From assembly GCA_028023455.1 (NCBI GenBank), contig JAQFVV010012416.1:1607767-1671766 (forward strand): a stretch of DNA of 64,000 bases. The letters run 5' to 3'. The position numbers were made by a program, and so were the translations under genes. Positions within the stretch are counted from its first letter, which is position 1. Every line of letters begins with the position of its first letter. Of the stretch, positions 11,346 through 22,975 are shown piece by piece. The DNA is from Epiperipatus broadwayi (Eukaryota > Onychophora > Udeonychophora > Euonychophora > Peripatidae). The notes beneath the pieces are model-generated. The model saw only the letters and a program-made list of their open reading frames with translations, was not told where the DNA came from and searched no databases.

Positions 11346-11722
11346 TTTTCATGATATTTACTGATTGTTTATATATATACACATATAGATAATATTCACA
11401 ATATTGCACACAATTTATATTTATAAACATTATCATTATTTGGAGAGCTTTAGAAAAACTTTGATCAGCTACTGCTTTATTTAACTATATTTTCCTATCT
11501 TTGTTACTTGCATACCATACCAAGATAATTTCATGTCAATACTACACACAAATTATCCTTATAAGTATTGTTTTATTTTTTGAATAAATATGGTATATAG
11601 AATTGTGTTCTTTGTTCACAGATATGTTATAAAATGTCAACAATTACATATATAATAATTAAAGCATGTGAAGTAAAATGTATTTGATCAATCTTTTTTT
11701 TTCCAGTTTTGTTGGTTCTTAC

Positions 11723-11769
11723 TTCTATTTTGCATTCTGCTATAGCATCACTATTCACATTTAATATGA
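11723..11769 (-). CDS. Candidate 47-nt exon, unidentified
   Basis: On the minus strand a strong acceptor (gtgtcttcttttgcag) is followed by 47 bases with an open frame, ILNVNSDAIAECKIE, and the donor gtaaga at 11722. The frame also continues through the donor for about 30 more codons to a stop near 11627, with an AATAAA-like signal near 11580, so a terminal exon is possible instead. No homologue recognised. Confidence 0.35.
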
Positions 11770-12430
11770 CTGCAAAAGAAGACACAATCTTATGAAATGA
11801 CAAATAACACTGTGTTTTCAAGATGAACAGAAATTGTTCTCACCCTGTGCAATACTAGTATGATGAGTAGTTTGCTGAAAACTGAACTCTGCATGCATAC
11901 ACATCACATATATTCTTCATATCTTAATATCTGCTGTGGTTCACAAGGTGTTTCAATGCAGATAGAAATTGTCATTGCTCCTTGGGGGAGAGTAGGGTCA
12001 TGTCACAATAAGAGTAAATAGTGATATGAGAATGCAAAGTAGAGGAATGAAAAGTAAAAGATAACAAAAAAAAACATGACTATTTGTTAAATATGTTCTA
12101 CTTCACAACTGCAAGTTATTACAAACATGAATTCCTCATTGTTTTTATTTATTTATTTAACATGTAGCTTAATTATTAATGAAACATCGCAAAGTTGGTT
12201 ATAAAAATTCCAACCAGAATTCCGCCACTGTAACCATAGATGTGAAAGTAATTAATTGTGCAATTTAAGGTTTATATTTTAATTCCTCGCTGTACATATG
12301 AATTACTATTCCATAACTTCTATCCACATTAAGACCTGCCCTCCAGCTTATATGAAATTTGTATTAGTGTTATATTGTAAGTGTTAAACACAAGAGAAGT
12401 ATATGTTTGATTGTAAATAAAATAAAAATT

Positions 12431-12536
12431 GTCAAGCGTTGTTAGCCGGGAGGTCATCGCAGCTGCCTTGCAAGCAAGTAGTTGGCTGCAGACGGTTGTG
12501 GGTTCGCATCCCGGCCGATGCTATGGCATATGAAAA
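12431..12536 (+). mobile_element. tRNA-derived SINE, family C, with 16-bp target duplication
   Basis: Body of about 106 bp starting gtcaagcgttgttagccgg, with a B box (ggttcgcatcc, near 12500) and a tRNA-like anticodon region, ending catatgaaaa. The tRNA-like part has extra bases between the anticodon and B-box regions, suggesting a class II (Leu/Ser type) ancestor. It is flanked by the exact 16-mer aaataaaataaaaatt at 12415-12430 and 12537-12552. Copies also lie at 19737, 20236 (minus), 41054 and 48802. Confidence 0.88.
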
Positions 12537-13089
12537 AAATAAAATAAAAATTTCCAATCAAACAGACTGTATCAGGCTATACTTATGTCAAGATCCAGGT
12601 GTTTCAAGCTTTTAGATCCACTAATGAGTGAAAGTTAATCACAAAGTACACGTATTGCAAGACAGGGTGGTCTAGAGTTCTTATACTGATGGATAGTTGT
12701 GATATATTGGAATGTGAGATGAGGAGGAAGCTTATAAATTTGAAAGCTTACCTATATATATATATTACGAGCAATTATGCAACTTTTTGTTGAATTTTTT
12801 TAAATTAGTTTATACCCTAAGATCAAATATGCCCGTGATAGTCAGAGAAGGAAACATATCTGATGGCTGTTGTACTTTATTACTGCATATAATATTGCAT
12901 TTAAATAATAATTATAAGCCATTATATTTTGAAAATAAAAATTTTACTGATAGCAAAAACAACAATAAACAAGGCTTTGTTTCACCTTTTGTAAGCTCTT
13001 ATTCAATGTATACTTTTTCTTTATTTTATGTACATACATTACACACTAATACATACAGTGTTTAAATATATATTGCATTCCCATGTATT

Positions 13090-13165
13090 ATCACATGGTT
13101 GAGCACAAAGATAAAGCGTCAGACTCTGGGACATGAGGTTCTCAAATTGATTACTGTGGTGGCAA
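13090..13165 (+). repeat. tRNA-like SINE relic
   Basis: tggttgagca (A-box-like) followed by aggttctcaaattga (B-box-like) at tRNA spacing. Too decayed to assign to a family. Confidence 0.3.
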
Positions 13166-13204
13166 TTCTGGCATTTTAACTTCTTATGAACTCTTGAGTC
13201 ATTC

Positions 13205-13480
13205 ATTTATTTAATATTTTCCAACTACTACTGATCCATCACAGAATGCAAGTTTCTTCAAGTTTAATCCTGTTTCTCTAATCTGAAATTTCTACCCCCC
13301 ATCTCATTTCCAGCAAACTTTTTTGGTCTCATCCATCCATCCCACATGTGGTCTCTGTACATTTTTTAAAATTTTCTTAGTCTAATATAATACTTCAATT
13401 CTCTATCTGCTGCTTCTTTTCTAACAGTATGTCCAGTCCAACTCTATTTCGGCTTCTTAATTCTTTTAAAGTTGCCAATT
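13205..13480 (-). pseudogene. RTE-type LINE 3' fragment, old
   Basis: The minus strand aligns by eye to the copies at 11087 and 30450 (tccatccatcccacatgtggtctctg, then tctaacagtatgtccagtcca on the plus strand), but the frame is broken by many changes. It represents an older insertion of the same family. Confidence 0.65.
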
Positions 13481-13744
13481 TATCAACATATAGAAAGGCA
13501 AAAAAAAAAAGAAGCTTTATTTTAATGCGATCTCAAATGAATTTTATCTTTACTTTTCGCTACAAAATGTCCAACATTATATGTGAATCCTTTTACCTAT
13601 TATCTACCTATTGTCTTCCTAAGATAATAATAAATAACAGATTTGGAATCACTCTGGTACATAGTTTATGTGCGCAAAATAGTTATAAATAATTATTTAT
13701 TTTTAGATGTATACGTAAAGAAAAGGCATTTGACTTTATTGTTC

Positions 13745-13848
13745 AGGAGTTATAACAAGTTCGAACCCCAGACCAGCGAGCGCCAGGATCGATCCTGGGC
13801 TCTCCCGATCCCAACTCTACCAACTGCAGCAAACCGCGCAAGGTATTT
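13745..13848 (-). repeat. tRNA-derived SINE relic (family H)
   Basis: On the minus strand, gcagttggtagagttggg (A box) is followed by ctggggttcgaac (B box). The tract is visibly more GC-rich than its surroundings. A relative lies at 33560-33660. Confidence 0.5.
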
Positions 13849-13914
13849 TTAGATATAACTTTAGATTTACTCAAAAAGTATTAATATAAAGAACACTATT
13901 TTTTTTTTATGATA

Positions 13915-14117
13915 ATAAATGGACAATTGAAATCTTAAACTGGATTCCAAGAGATTGTAAAAGACCCAGAAAGAGACCACATGTGAGATGGATGGATGAA
14001 ATAAGAAAGTGTGCCGGGGTGATGTGGAGAAGAGAAGCTAAAGATCGGAGAAGATGGATTAAACTTGGAGAGACTTCATCCTGCAGTGGATTGATAATGG
14101 TTGATGATGATGATGAT
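13915..14117 (+). pseudogene. RTE-type LINE 3' terminal fragment
   Basis: Translation gives TIEILNWIPRDCK, then VRWMDEIRKCAGVMWRREAK, then RRWIKLGET and W-IDNG, followed by a (gat)n tail. It is the same C-terminal segment as at 11087, in the opposite orientation. Confidence 0.85.
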
Positions 14118-14119
14118 TT

Positions 14120-16165
14120 TTTTTATACTTTTCTACTTAAAATAAATAACTCCAAATACTGTGCGTTCAAAATAAAAACAATTTTTGTTATATAAAATGT
14201 AAATAAATCTCAAAACATGTTTCTTAATATAAATGTGACAACTATTTATTTTTCAATCTATATTATTTATCCAATTCAATAATTGTTTGTTGTTTTTTTT
14301 CTTCGAATAAAATAATTAATAGAACTTAAGGGGGGGGGAAGCAATTAAGTTTCTGGCCTTTGTTAATGATACCTAGCAGTATGCTACTACATATGTTACC
14401 TTAATTAAGTTTGTTTAGTGGAGAGGTATGATTAATTAATAAAATGAATGAATGAATGAATCAGTATTCTATGAAGTCAATACAGAAGTTTATCAAATTA
14501 AATTGCATGTTTAAAAGATCTGTTAGCCTCAAATGCATTTTTTCTTTTCTTTTCAGGAAGCCCACTCTGCCAGAAGCTATATTCATTTATTAGTTCTCAT
14601 TCTAAACATAAAATTTAAATGATTAAGCGATTCATCAAACCAACGGTAAAAGAAAATTAAAAAAAAAAAAATCAGTAAAATAATTTAATTCGGATTATAA
14701 AAAATTTAATTACAGATAAGTGCACATGGTCGTTTTTTTTTTTAAAAAAGAAAAATGCATTTTTGATAACGCAAATATGAAATTATAATTACTATTATAT
14801 ATGTTATTGTGATACAATTTTTTCTATCTCAAGACAGTGTCGGCCACTGTGTAATAAAATACAAATACTAGATCGTTACATGCTACTGAGGGACTTGTAG
14901 AATCTGATTGCCAAATGAAAATATATCTGAATTGGGAAAATCTTACATTTTTTTTCCAAAATAGCAGACCCACATCTAACCCAGTTGGTTACCCATTAAC
15001 CACCAGTTGCTAACACAATGTAAAGATTCCAGGATCAATTTCAATATGATGTAATGTTAGATAAACCTGCGATTATTTCACTTTAAAAACTTTCAGAAGG
15101 GCTAGCAAAATATTTCATTACAAAGAGTTTCACTTCCTTTACATCATTAAAATAAACCCTGTATTACTTTTTCTAAGCATTTGTATCTCCACTCTACAAA
15201 CATTCATAACTTGATTTTTGAAATCCATTTATCTTCTACTACTTTTTCCAATCACTCTCATATCCTCTTTCAATGTTTTTTACTTTCAAATGTCTGCTTC
15301 CAAATCTCAATAAAATTTACTCATTCTTTTTTCCAAGTTTATTTCTCTACTTACCTTTTCCATTCTTTAAAGCTTCTATTTCTTTCTTTTTCCTTTTGTT
15401 AAGTGTTCAAGTTTCTCTAGTCAAATAAAATTAGACCCACAAAAAACTCACTAAACCTCATTTTTATGTCCAACTTCAGTGGGTTATTTCAAACTCTTAT
15501 TAGCAACTTGTTTACCTGTTAGATAGTCCTTGTATCAGCAATAAAACAACTACGTTGGTAATTAACAATCAAGAATTGGAGTCACATTGACTTCATCATT
15601 TCCAGTACTCAAACTACCTATGACTTCCCAAGAGGTTACTTACTGAGATTATAATTAAAAAATAAAATTAATAAAGAACTTAAAGCTTAGATATAATCTA
15701 GAGGAAGAAAAAAGTCTAATGTGAACAGTGTTTTATAATGTTCATTCATTCATTAGCCATTATTTGTAAATAAGCTATAACTATTCTAGGAGAGGGGGTG
15801 AGACAAAAAAGTTAAAGAAAAAATTGGAATCGGAAGGTTTATGCATTATTAAAGAATGATAATATGACTGCACAAATATACCTTTTAAAATAAATTTATT
15901 ACTATGATAATTTACATTAAAGAGTCAAAAGGGAAAGAAATACATTGATGGTAACTTTAGGTAAAGGGGCTAAATGCCAAAATAGGGACTAAATTGATGT
16001 GAAACTCGATCTGGGTCAATAGGGGTAGTGATGTATGAACAGTTTACAAGTTTCGCTCTATTCTGTATCGACTTGCAACATGAGTAAGGATCGTCAAGTG
16101 TAGGTTGCTGCAGCATTGATTAGTTCCTTGAAATGGTTGGTCTTAGATGGGATTGTAATCAATGT
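14120..16165. other. AT-rich sequence, nothing recognised
   Basis: Homopolymer runs (g-run at 14331-14338, a-run near 14659) and short (gaat)n near 14447-14460. The purine-rich minus strand near 15350-15420 has a gtaagt but stop codons in every frame. Confidence 0.4.
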
Positions 16166-16168
16166 AGC

Positions 16169-16423
16169 TTAGATCAGTGGTAGTCTATTCAATTTGTCAA
16201 AAGGATGTTTTTCCCATGTATCAGCTGCCAGATGGGGCTCAGCCATCTGCTTATCTTTTTCTCTTAATTCCACAATGGTCTTTACCATGCAATCCTCCAG
16301 GTCAATCACCATTCTGCTTTCAAATGTCTTATTACATCTGGCTATCCAGATGGTGAAGTTCACGAAGGTGGCTAGCAAGATTTCAGCAAAAGGACCTCCT
16401 TGAATAATGTTGGCAAGTAACAT
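16169..16423 (-). pseudogene. LINE ORF2 C-terminal remnant (L1-like?)
   Basis: An 84-codon minus-strand frame contains FTIWIARCNKTFE, then a charged ELREKDKQ segment and PFDKLNRLP. The F-IW-ARC pattern followed by a charged tail is common at the C-terminal end of LINE proteins with a zf-RVT region. There is no target duplication or tail to confirm boundaries. Confidence 0.4.
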
Positions 16424-16693
16424 AATGTTGGGTTATATAATATACACAATTCCATTCTCATAATGCAGAGATGCGATGGATGATGCCAATCAAGTCCTAA
16501 ACTAAGTTAATTAAAAGATTAAAGTCAACCGGTAAAAAATCAAATCAAATCTAGAGAATAAAAACAAGTGCACAGAAAAAAACAGCAAAGATATGTCTAA
16601 TATATATATATATTAATAGAAAAAGTTAAATAGTCATATTTCTTGTTACAGGTATGTTACATTTTCCAAATATAAAGATCTTGTGTTAAATGT

Positions 16694-16935
16694 GATAATA
16701 TGTTGGACTATTTCCATCATCTATCATTAGATAGTGAATGTCTAGAAACTTTGTAAACTTTATTAACTGTTATTAATAACAACGCACTAATAAACAACAC
16801 AGGTTATTATTAACAGTTGTTTATATTTGAAAAGTTAAAATAAAATTTAAATTTTTTCTAGCCATTCAACATTTCAGGATAGATGATGGCAATAGTTCAA
16901 CATATTATCATATCTAAAATACCATCATCACAAAT
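16694..16935. repeat. Family D foldback
   Basis: The left arm (gttggactatttccatcatc, 16703 onward) returns inverted at 16885-16905 (gatgatggcaatagttcaac). The same arm sequence flanks the tRNA-like SINEs at 37423-37998 and 43225-43475. Confidence 0.55.
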
Positions 16936-17403
16936 CTTCAGGCAAATATCTTGTGTTAATATTGATACAATAATATTATCTAAGAAAGAATAAAAGCTTT
17001 TATTCTCACAACTTTAAAATCTAATGGGTGGGTATAAATACTGTTGAATTCGTAAACGTTTAGAACCATAAGCCTATCTGTGATGCTTGTAAAATAGAAG
17101 TTACTATGTAATATCTCAAAATGAAGCCATTAATTAAATCAATCCTATATGTGTACATTGACAATTTTTTAATTATAAGATATCCATGTTCAAATCTTAA
17201 AGAATTCACACATTCAATGTGTTTACACTTAGGAAAAAAGTAGTAGCATTTGCTTCCATCACCAGCACATTTTGCAACCAATAATTATTTCTGTAATTTA
17301 AATACGCACTCACACTCATATACATGGAAATAAATTACTCAAACCACGTCTAGGTTTATATATAAAAAAGATAAATCAAATTATCAGTTATATTAACTTA
17401 CTA

Positions 17404-17530
17404 CCTTTAACATCTCACTAAAACAATCAGTCATTAGCTCCTCCTTACAGTTGTTTCATGGCTTTCAATACGGCTCATCAGTTGAAATATTTGATATGGA
17501 GGAGTTGATTGTTATTTTAGTATGATATCA
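17404..17530. repeat. Small foldback repeat
   Basis: actaaaacaatcagtcat and agctcctcc at about 17417-17445 return inverted as ggaggagttgattgtta-tttagt at about 17498-17522. The loop contains a minus-strand CTGATGA but no pairing stem II, so I do not call a ribozyme. Confidence 0.5.
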
Positions 17531-18437
17531 AAAGTAATACATTTATATTTCCTGTGATGTGATTGGCTAGTTGTCATCAGGGGAAAAATATTATATTTCG
17601 AATACCTATTGATACAGATATTAATTTAGATACAAATCACCCATATCTAAAATTCTTTTATAAATACGTGATAATCTAACACACTCTCTTCTTTAAAAAA
17701 ATATCACTTTCTATTCATGCGTTGTGATTTTCTTTATAATAAAGACTCATTTTTAAATTTCAAGCATGTAATTGCATATATTAAAAAAACGATGCTAAGG
17801 CCTCTTGAGATGCATTTTGATCAAACACATCTTAAAGTAAGCTAAGTCACATAATTTTTCAAATGCTGTTATTTTACTTATCTATTAATAATCACTTTTT
17901 AGTAAATACAGAATCAATATTATTACGAGATTAAAAGCTATTTGATTTCATTTAAAGTTAAATATAGTCTTAATTGCTTAACTGATATATTGTAAGAATA
18001 AACCCTATATATATATATAACGGTACAGTAAGTAACTGAACCTTCCAATGAGTTATACAACGTAAATAAACTCTCAAAAGACAGATGGTACTAGCTGTCC
18101 TTTAATTCGCTGGAAGCTTGTTACTTCCTGTTCAGTTACATATAAGTTGTTTATTATTTCTACATTTAATAATTCTTCTGCCTATAACTGTCTCTTACTT
18201 TTTAAAATAAATAAAAGGTGAAGTTACCACAGATAATATAACATATATACTGTATACATTGAACACCTATCTAAATTGCCTAATTTGATTTTGTAACATT
18301 TGAAATACAGGCATTTTTATACCTGGAACTTATTTGTAAATATAGGGGATTTGAACTTAGACATACAAGCAACCTTCAACTATTCACACTATCTAATACT
18401 ACTGATACACATGACCACGCACATGTAGAAAAGATAA

Positions 18438-18498
18438 ACAATCACTAATATACGTATTTTCGTGCTGAACCAGCAGTCATCAGTTGGTCCAGATTATC
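18438..18498 (-). ncRNA. Hammerhead ribozyme motif, family B (left arm of B1)
   Basis: CTGATGA (18483-18477), stem II ctgctg/cagcac with one mismatch at the closing base, then GAAAA and the palindromic tacgta. Stem I pairs accaa with a diverged ttagt. Slightly damaged compared with the copy at 60162. Confidence 0.65.
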
Positions 18499-18566
18499 AT
18501 CTCCCACATATATATATCTTAATTTAAACTGAGCACTGATTATATATATATATATGAGTAGGAGGT

Positions 18567-18627
18567 GATAATCTGGACCAACTGATGAGTGCTGGTTCAT
18601 CATGAAATACGAATATTGGTGATTATT
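18567..18627 (+). ncRNA. Hammerhead ribozyme motif, family B (right arm of B1)
   Basis: CTGATGA at 18582-18588 and GAAA at 18604-18607 are intact. Stem I pairs ACCAA with TTGGT plus an outer ATAA/TTAT. Stem II is gtgctg/catcat, with two mismatches relative to the perfect stem at 60184-60198, so activity may be reduced. Confidence 0.65.
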
Positions 18628-19067
18628 TATCTTTTCTACATGTGTGTGGTCATGTGTATCAGTAGTATGAGATAGTATGAATAGTTGAAGGTTGCTTGTA
18701 AGTCTGAGTTCAAATCCCTTATATTTCTAATTTGATTTTGTAATTTAAAAAAATATCTCTAATGAATACAGTTGCAAAAGGCAATTAAAAATAAAACAAA
18801 TGTTAACATCTACACTTGCAAATTTTCTTTGTTCAAAGCAAAAATAGTGCAACTAGGTATCACAGTAAGAGAACCAAACGACACAACAATTATCACTGAC
18901 AATAACTTGCCCATCTCTTATCACAATTTCTCTTCATATCCCACTTTTAAAACCATGGATAATCATTGTAAGCCCTTACATTTTTAAGATGCATACACAT
19001 GGTATCAAAATCATTAAACTATTACAAAATGTCAACAAAACCAAAGACATATAGTCGCAACTTGCCC

Positions 19068-19275
19068 CATAATATACTGCCACCTAGTGCAAGTCATAGT
19101 AATTAATGGATGCTAGAAGATTAGTGCATCAAAGTCCCTACTCTAACCTTCTAGTATCCATTGCTTATTATGGCTTGCACTAAGTGGTGGTATTTTATGA
19201 TGAAAGTTGACGCTGTGTTAACAGACCGTGTAAGCATAAGAAATGATGAACATGTGATGTTATTTATAGTGATCT
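19068..19275. mobile_element. Family A foldback element, copy A3 (short, old)
   Basis: Arms gccacctagtgcaagtca (19080) and tggcttgcactaagtgg (19171) are inverted. Most of the arm beyond the first 60 bases, including the ribozyme-like part, is deleted. The right end carries gtgtaagcataagaaatg. Confidence 0.6.
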
Positions 19276-19384
19276 CAAAAGCAAATATCTGAAATAGAAC
19301 AAAGTCATGCTATTTGTAACAAAATTATAATTATTATAAAATGGGCTTTTCTTGACCAGAAATCGTTTTAATTTCATAATCATT

Positions 19385-19480
19385 ACTTTTGCACAGTGGT
19401 AGGATAATAGACTTGAGAGCTAAAGTTTCATGAATCGAGATTCAACCAATCATTTCTGAAATTTGATCATCACATGACTT
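19385..19480 (+). repeat. tRNA-like SINE relic
   Basis: cagtggtaggataatag (A-box-like) and gagattcaaccaatc (B-box-like) at tRNA spacing, followed by atcacatgac, a downstream block seen in other tRNA-like relics in the window. Confidence 0.35.
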
Positions 19481-19736
19481 CTCTAGCAATTAACCATTTG
19501 ATCATTATATTAATTACTTTCATTACAATTGACAATTTTTGTAATCATGCATTTTGAACAGATAATTCTACCAAAATGTAAATTTAATTTTGTTCTAAAC
19601 CTCTGTTAGAAAACTATTGAAATATGATCGTTGGAGAAAATATTAACCACTTGGACTTTTAACCAAGTCAAAATGTTTGCCATATAGTACTTTTTCTGTA
19701 AATTTACAATTATTTTGTGAAAAATCTAATAGTTTT

Positions 19737-19844
19737 GTCAAGCGTTGGTGATTGAGAGGTCAGCACAGCTGCCTTATAAGCAGTTATCCAGGGTTAGCGG
19801 GTTCGCTTCCCGGCCGATGCTAAGACACATGAAAATAAAGAAAA
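19737..19844 (+). mobile_element. tRNA-derived SINE, family C, with 17-bp target duplication
   Basis: The body begins gtcaagcgttggtgattgag and carries gccttataagc at the anticodon position (TAA, Leu-like) and the B box gggttcgcttcc. The exact 17-mer aaaaatctaatagtttt flanks it at 19720-19736 and 19845-19861. Confidence 0.9.
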
Positions 19845-20235
19845 AAAAATCTAATAGTTTTTTTTTTCCACTTGGATTTATCTTTAAATACATTTTCAAT
19901 TGCAACACAATTTCAGTACAAATCGCCCTAGATAACGCTATCATGAGTCATAAGGTCACAATTTTTCTACACATAGAGCCAAGTAACAACTACTACATAA
20001 ATACTATCCTTGAAAATACCTGCAAGAATTTAATTTCCAGTGCTGATTACACATTATCATTTAAATTTTCTAAAAAAGTTTAAAATTACTATTATCCATA
20101 GAAATTTCTGAATTTTCCTAAACATCTATGTTCAAATCATGTTTCCCTTTTAGATCCATTTCTCTCTATTGATCATAAACCAGTTCTCATCAAAATTGGG
20201 GAAAATGAGAATTTTATAATCTAGTATTTTTTTTT

Positions 20236-20340
20236 TCATATGTCATAGCATAGGCCGGGAGGTGAACCTGCAACAACCGTCTGCAACCAACTGCTTGCTT
20301 GCAAGGCAGCCGCACTGACCTCTCGGCTAACAACGCTTGG
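20236..20340 (-). mobile_element. tRNA-derived SINE, family C (minus strand)
   Basis: Inverted copy starting (minus strand) ccaagcgttgttagccgag and ending catatgaaaaaa, visible as the T-run at 20226-20236. The B-box region is mutated and I see no clear target duplication. Confidence 0.8.
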
Positions 20341-20344
20341 CTGC

Positions 20345-22970
20345 TGTATGTGGTATATCTGGATAAAATCTTTTCTTTGAAATGACAATTTTTTGTTAAA
20401 ATTTATTATTTGGTATGGTCCAAAATGATCTGGATCTCTTGGTAATTATAATAACTGAATAATGAGTCTTTGTTCTCATCCCCCCACATGGCTCACATTG
20501 ATTATGTCAACATTGACCTTTTATCTCTCTCATTAACTCTTTCACATAAAATAAGATAAACTGATCTTAAATAATATACAAGAAAACAAAATTGCATACA
20601 GAAAATACAAATTATTTAAAAACTCTTTAATATATCTGTAAATGTTTAAGATTGTGTTTGTACATACTAGCACATACACACAAATATTCAAGTATAGAAA
20701 ACTTGCTTATTAAAAATAAATAATCTAAATGATTTAAAAACTACAGATTATTAATATTAGCAGTATTAAAATCAAAGCATTATTAAGAAAGAATATTATA
20801 ATTCAGTAAATATAGCCCAAACATAGAAAGTTAATAAGTAGACCTAGAAAAATAATATGTTATGGAGTCTACGTCCACAGACAACTGTTTATATCTGCTC
20901 ACTATTTCAATTCTTAAATATAACTAATAAATTATTCAAGACAAATATATATTGTCTTTTTTGACTATTAAAGTCAGTTAAACAAACAAAGAAAAAATAT
21001 TTCTCGCATTCTGAGGTCTTTTGGGAATTGGTTATGTAGGGCTTGAACTCAATACCCTACAATATATAACACAATTTCTTAATTTATTTTTTCATACTGT
21101 ATTCATACTAACACCACAACCATAATTACATTGTTTCATAAGAGAAAAAAGATCAACAACAACAGATATGGAAAAAAGACAGTAACACAAAACCACAACA
21201 TATTGATTATTATTCATGGTTTATATATTTATGAAGCACAATTTAATCATTTAACTTTAACACATAATGTTAAATTGAAGATTTTATGGATAAAAGATAC
21301 AATTCAGCATGAATAAATAAAGAAAATATATTTTTATATAAAATTAAAATATATACATACATAATTTTTATATCACACTAATACACACATTTAAAAAAAA
21401 ATCAAGATTAATCTTATGGCCAATGATCCTAGAAAAGTTGTGTTGCCTTGATTTATCATTTGATGGTTTTTCATTTGTTTGACAGTAAGAACTTAAAACT
21501 AATATGATTTTAGACTGACTTTAATTTTGACTAAAATATCCAGACATCAGCATTTTCCTGTGAAAAGTCATTTCAAATAAACTAATTATTCTGTCTTTAT
21601 AAAAATATATTATTTTATTCTTATTTTTATTAAAAAAATTTTTTTTGTATTTTTTTATTAAATATGTTTAGATTTAGCTTTCATTTGAATATGTTTATTT
21701 TCTGAAGAAAATTAGTCAATTGATTCATGGTACAAAAAAAAAAGGGTATATGTGGTGTGAAATACCACAATTAAAATTATCAGTGAACATGAGCAAAACT
21801 CAGTATGGGAAATAAATAATAAACAATATATAAGTTGTAAACATAGAATCACCAGCATTAATAAGATCAACAGTCATCCTTTGTGACTGGTTTTAAAACA
21901 GATACAACATAAACCAGACTAATTATCATCTAACCAATACCAAACTTAGAGCATATTATGAAAAAAAATCCATAATTATAAAAATAATTATATTTCAAAT
22001 AGATTCTGGGATCATTCTTGTAATACTGATCATCATCAATGCTCTGAGCCATCAGGTGCAATAAGTGTACTAAACATCATAAAATAATAATTGTGATAAA
22101 ATGAGTAGACTTTAAAGGTGATTTACTACCTTTGTGCAATCCAAATAATCCCATTGAAAACTATCTGGATATCCAAACACAATATACCCACATGTATGTA
22201 TATATATATATAGTAAAATACTATTTTGCTTGAACTTAGTTTGGGATTGTAAGGACACTATTAACTGGAATTGCGAACAGAGAAACTTTATATTTTACAT
22301 TAAATAATTTCATTGGAATAACCTAAAATAATGACCAAAAAATTTATTAATTAGAAATAATAAAATGAAATTCAAAGTCTAATGGGTACTCTACAGTGCA
22401 AATATATCATTCTGCTTTTGATTTACAAATATATATTTCTGTAATTTGACAACAAAGCTATACATACAACATTATTTAAATTTTAGTTTACAAATATATA
22501 CAAATTGTAGATAGACTTAATTTCTATGTATAAAATGTAATACTCAAATATTTTACGCTAATAGTTCACACAATTAGTTATAACATGCCAATAATTCTCA
22601 AATAAAATATTATATTTATTTGTTTGCTTAATACTTTCAAAGGGTGAAGCCTTCATTTTCAAAGCTATGAATGATTGTGGTGCAGAGTGGTCAGCATGAG
22701 AAATGCAAAATTATGCAAATCAAATTTGCCATTTCTTGGAAATGGCATAAAACATGTCTGCAAGTGCAGATATAGTAAAAGAAATATTCTCATTGTTAAT
22801 AGACTAATAAAGAGTATTCTATTTTAACATTACAACAGTTATAAATGAATTTAGATATAATGCACATTATAATATGAAAGTAATTTATCCAGTAATAAAC
22901 TAATATAAAAATATTTCATCCATTACTAAGCTAATATTTTTCTATGTGAATAATATATAAATGATTTTTG
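20345..22970. other. AT-rich sequence, nothing recognised
   Basis: No family repeats, LINE pieces or exons that I can support. A minus-strand open stretch near 22090-22195 was considered and rejected. Confidence 0.35.
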
Positions 22971-22975
22971 ATATA

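Larger units (their letters stand above)
18280..18743. mobile_element. Family B ribozyme-bearing foldback retroposon, copy B1 (full length)
   Basis: The element (18297-18726, 430 bp) is bounded by an exact 17-mer, ctaatttgattttgtaa, at 18280-18296 and 18727-18743. Its two halves are inverted copies: left arm about 18341-18500, right arm about 18560-18726, separated by a short (ta)n centre. Each arm holds a hammerhead motif (minus strand at 18438-18498, plus strand at 18567-18627). The right end, gagttcaaatccc, is B-box-like and is present inverted at the left as ggggatttgaac. The long target duplication implies reverse-transcription-based insertion, as for SINEs. Confidence 0.85.

Noticed and set aside
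12431-12536. Functional tRNA gene
   Set aside because: Has a good B box, but the acceptor stem does not pair, an A-rich tail and target duplication are present, and the sequence recurs as a dispersed SINE.
17455-17500. Minus-strand CTGATGA and GAAAC near the foldback at 17404
   Set aside because: The two halves of the would-be stem II read gcc and gcc and cannot pair.
22090-22200. Minus-strand open stretch containing GYPDSFQWDYLDC with a gtagta donor
   Set aside because: No AG acceptor in a suitable position and no recognisable family; could be a repeat fragment.
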